From positions 1 through 33,872 of the forward strand of contig JAGWRX010000150.1 in NCBI GenBank assembly GCA_028876395.1: DNA of 33,872 nucleotides, in the 5' to 3' direction. The notes under the pieces are model-generated. The model saw only the letters and a list, made by a program, of their open reading frames with translations. It was not told the DNA's origin and made no database searches. The position numbers were made by a program, and so were the translations under genes. Positions 32,205 to 33,872 of the stretch are shown here, piece by piece; within the stretch, counting starts at the first letter, position 1; each line of letters begins with the position of its first letter. This stretch comes from Acidobacteriota bacterium. GTDB taxonomy: Bacteria > Acidobacteriota > Terriglobia > Terriglobales > Acidobacteriaceae.

Positions 32205-32426
32205 CTAACTGTCTTTGCGATAGAGCAGGTTGCGGATGGCTTTGCGGCGCTCGGCGTTGGCTTCGCTCTCGGCCTTGCGCTCTTCGGCGCTGAGGTGCTG
32301 CTTTGAGGTGTCTTCGGTGGCTTCGGGTTCACTGCAGGCGGGGCAGCGATTGGCAAAGCCGGGCTTGCCGGGCCTGAGTTCAAATTCCTCTGAGCAGATG
32401 ACGCAGACTTTGATGGGAAACGGCAT
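32205..32426 (-). CDS. Small zinc-ribbon protein with charged helical tail
   Basis: A 73-residue protein from ATG 32426 (MPFPIKVCVICSEEFELRPGKPGFANRCPACSE). ATG 32444, six codons earlier, is also possible. Two CxxC knuckles (VCVIC and RCPAC) 20 residues apart form a zinc ribbon. A charged, probably helical tail follows (SAEERKAESEANAERRKAIRNLLYRKDS). AGG 6 nt before 32426 favours the shorter form. No function is recognised; the fold suggests a nucleic-acid or protein-binding role. The gap 32427-32600 upstream holds no other feature that I can support. Confidence 0.7.
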   Translation of the reverse strand: MPFPIKVCVICSEEFELRPGKPGFANRCPACSEPEATEDTSKQHLSAEERKAESEANAERRKAIRNLLYRKDS

Positions 32427-32613
32427 AACAGAACCTGATCCCATGATAAAGGAGAAGGCAATGGGTTTGAAGGGCCGGCGGCGGGTGTCAAGCCGGCTTT
32501 TGGGCAGCGGGATGCGAAGGCCTGGGAGGCGACGGAGCGGGGCATTTTTCCGGGACGAAACGGTTGACTGCTTGTGGCTTAGCCCTTGCGCTCACGGCCC
32601 CGCCCCGAGGTGC

Positions 32614-32619
32614 TAGAAT
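32614..32619 (+). promoter_or_regulatory. -10 box of the SRP RNA gene
   Basis: TAGAAT (5 of 6) lies 8 nt before the first paired base of the SRP RNA, so transcription would start at about 32626. No clear -35 is present at 17 bp; TTGCGC is 22 bp upstream. Confidence 0.5.
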
Positions 32620-32627
32620 CTGTAATT

Positions 32628-32722
32628 GCCGGGTCCTACGCGACGTAATCCCGCCAACCCCGCCAGGTCCGGAAGGAAGCAACGGTAACGGGCTAGTACG
32701 GGCGCAGTAGGTAACCCGGTAC
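32628..32722 (+). ncRNA. ffs: Bacterial small signal recognition particle RNA (4.5S type)
   Basis: The diagnostic SRP domain IV loop is present as CAGGTCCGGAAGGAAGCA (about 32664-32681), the sequence that binds Ffh. The ends pair: CCGGGT (32629-32634) with ACCCGG (32714-32719), and CCTACGCG with CGCAGTAGG further in, giving the single long hairpin of small SRP RNA of about 95 nt. With Ffh and FtsY it targets nascent membrane proteins to the translocon. The exact ends are inferred from the pairing. Confidence 0.93.
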
Positions 32723-32728
32723 TTTTTT
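32714..32728 (+). terminator. T-run at the end of the SRP RNA
   Basis: The 3' arm of the SRP RNA closing stem is followed within 3 nt by six T (32723-32728), so the RNA's own hairpin can serve as an intrinsic terminator. Confidence 0.55.
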
Positions 32729-32793
32729 GGCGTTTTGTGGTTGCATCGCTTGATCCGAACCGATTGATATTGGAGCGGAAAGAGGCAAAAGCA

Positions 32794-32829
32794 GGTCCTT
32801 CGACTTCGCTTCGCTCCGCTCAGGATGAC
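32794..32829. repeat. Probable dispersed intergenic repeat (CTTCGACTTCGCTTCGCTCC type)
   Basis: A stretch of GCTTCG/GCTCCG near-repeats is bounded by GGTCCTTCGAC and CTCAGGATGAC, giving an imperfect inverted symmetry (TCCT...AGGA). It lies between the SRP RNA and fabH. I recall near-identical strings as common intergenic repeats in acidobacterial genomes, but there is only one copy in this window. Confidence 0.4.
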
Positions 32830-32918
32830 AATCGTTGGGGATGTGCGGTGCGGTCGTATTGAAGTTGAGCGGCAGACCGGGTTCCCCCGCCGTCGTTCGC
32901 GCCGCAAGGAGAAATGCT

Positions 32919-33872
32919 TTGAGCCTCACCGTTCGCCCCGTGGTGGGCAGGCGCGCCAAAATCACGGCGCTTGGAACCTACGTTCCTCCCCAGGTTCTGA
33001 CCAATCAAGACCTTGAAAAGATGGTGGATACCAACGACCAGTGGATTATGGAGCGTACGGGTATCCGCGAGCGGCACGTGCTGGCCAAAGGTCTGGGCAC
33101 GAGCGATATGTGCACGGAGGCGGCGAAGAAGTGCCTTGCGGCGCGCGGCATTGCGGCGAGCGAGGTTGAAGTGATCATCGTGGGCACCGTGACGCCGGAC
33201 ATGATGTTCCCCTCGACGGCGTGCCTGGTGCAGGACAAGCTGGGCGCGAAGGGCGCGTGGGGCTTCGATGTTTCGGCGGGCTGCTCGGGATTTGTGTTTG
33301 CGCTGCAGGCGGGCGTGAAGCTGGTGGAGAGCGGTGCGCACTCGAAGGTGCTGGTGTGCGGCGCGGACGCCAATACGCGCATGACCGACTACACGGACCG
33401 CACCACGTGCGTGCTGTTTGGCGACGGCGGCGGTGCGGTGCTGATTGAGCCTGCCGTAGAGGGCGAGATCGGCTTTATCGACTACATCCACGAGATTGAC
33501 GGTTCGGGCGGCGTGGCACTGAACCTGAAGGGCGGCGGCAGCCTGAATCCGCCGAGCCACGAGACCGTGGACAAGAAGATGCACTACATCTACCAGGACG
33601 GTCCGGCGGTGTATAAATTTGCGGTGCGCAAGATGGCGGAGTCCACAGCGCAGCTGCTGGAGCGCAACGGCGTTGCCGGAGCGGATCTGGGCTGCTTTAT
33701 TCCGCACCAGGCGAACAAGCGGATCATCACGGCCACGGCAGAACGCCTGGGCATGAGCGAAGACAAGGTCATCATCAACATCGAGAAGTATGGCAATACA
33801 TCGGCGGGGACGATTCCGCTGGCCATGCAGACGGCGATTGAAGAGGGCAAGCTGAAAAAGGGCGACCTGGTG
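32919..33872 (+). CDS. fabH: 3-oxoacyl-[ACP] synthase III FabH (partial, 3' end outside window)
   Basis: Condenses acetyl-CoA (or a branched acyl-CoA) with malonyl-ACP to start fatty-acid synthesis. The 318 codons seen are open to the window end; the family has about 325-335 residues. The catalytic triad is visible: Cys122 in SAGCSGF, His263 in IPHQANKR and Asn293 in YGNTSAGT. The N-terminal [15 protein letters not shown] and [12 protein letters not shown] are standard. The start is a TTG at 32919, chosen because AAGGAG lies 7 nt before it; GTG codons at about residues 8-9 are the alternative. The gene follows the SRP RNA and a repeat. Only the last few residues are missing. Confidence 0.95.
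   Translation, partial: MSLTVRPVVGRRAKITALGTYVPPQVLTNQDLEKMVDTNDQWIMERTGIRERHVLAKGLGTSDMCTEAAKKCLAARGIAASEVEVIIVGTVTPDMMFPSTACLVQDKLGAKGAWGFDVSAGCSGFVFALQAGVKLVESGAHSKVLVCGADANTRMTDYTDRTTCVLFGDGGGAVLIEPAVEGEIGFIDYIHEIDGSGGVALNLKGGGSLNPPSHETVDKKMHYIYQDGPAVYKFAVRKMAESTAQLLERNGVAGADLGCFIPHQANKRIITATAERLGMSEDKVIINIEKYGNTSAGTIPLAMQTAIEEGKLKKGDLV

Noticed and set aside
1..33872. CRISPR arrays, tRNA or rRNA genes, insertion sequences, prophage or toxin-antitoxin modules
   Set aside because: Looked for regular repeat-spacer blocks, cloverleaf-like ends with CCA or GTTCGA loops, transposase motifs and integrases; none seen by eye.

Overview
The window looks like a chromosomal segment of an acidobacterium of the Terriglobales type (Acidobacterium / Granulicella / Terriglobus relatives). 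The reasons are high GC, a TonB receptor with an N-terminal carboxypeptidase-regulatory-like domain, a signal-peptide GH78 rhamnosidase with its own LacI regulator, GGGCTGAAGCCC-core intergenic hairpins and a small bacterial SRP RNA. This placement comes from family knowledge and general resemblance, not from a search. No tRNA, rRNA, insertion sequence, prophage or CRISPR array was seen, and gene density is about one gene per kb.

Layout. 1-1849 (minus): a partial TonB-dependent receptor preceded by a small exported Cys/His/Met-rich protein. 1963-3516 (plus): homoserine dehydrogenase and a small cysteine-rich protein. 3526-7101 (minus): a GH78 enzyme and a LacI-family regulator, with a 21-bp near-palindrome overlapping the predicted lacI promoter. 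7387-10806 (plus): pstC-pstA-pstB-phoU, without pstS, behind a run of 11-bp-phased repeats. 10814-17174 (minus): an AddB/AddA-type helicase-nuclease pair with an 8-bp overlap. 17255-22639 (plus): a CusF-like/Sco1 fusion lipoprotein, a PfkB (KDG kinase-like) sugar kinase, a small membrane protein coupled to an MsbA-type ABC exporter, and an IclR regulator. 22658-24294 (minus): plsY-gpsA (phospholipid precursors). 24469-24801 (plus): a GYD-domain protein. 24939-25661 (minus): an unrecognised membrane protein. 25993-29119 (minus): yacG-pgpA-SMP30-like-cinA. 29258-30295 (minus): a VirK/YbjX (DUF535) protein. 30515-32038 (minus): rimO. 32205-32426 (minus): a zinc-ribbon protein. 32628-32722 (plus): SRP RNA. 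32919 to the end (plus): fabH, cut off by the window edge.

Most of the content is housekeeping: amino-acid, phosphate, phospholipid and fatty-acid metabolism, DNA repair and ribosomal protein modification. The accessory part is polymer/sugar use (receptor, GH78 + LacI, KDG kinase-like + IclR) and possible copper handling (Cys/His/Met-rich exported protein + receptor with a Met/His-rich plug, and the CusF-Sco fusion).

The most interesting sequence-level signal is promoter architecture. Several genes without a usable Shine-Dalgarno sequence (addB, the Sco gene, rimO, lacI, and the membrane protein at 25661) have a -10-like hexamer only 5-7 nt before the start codon. This predicts leaderless mRNAs. 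In one case a TTGACG -35 box at exactly 17 bp supports it. I found no convincing wholly new multigene system.
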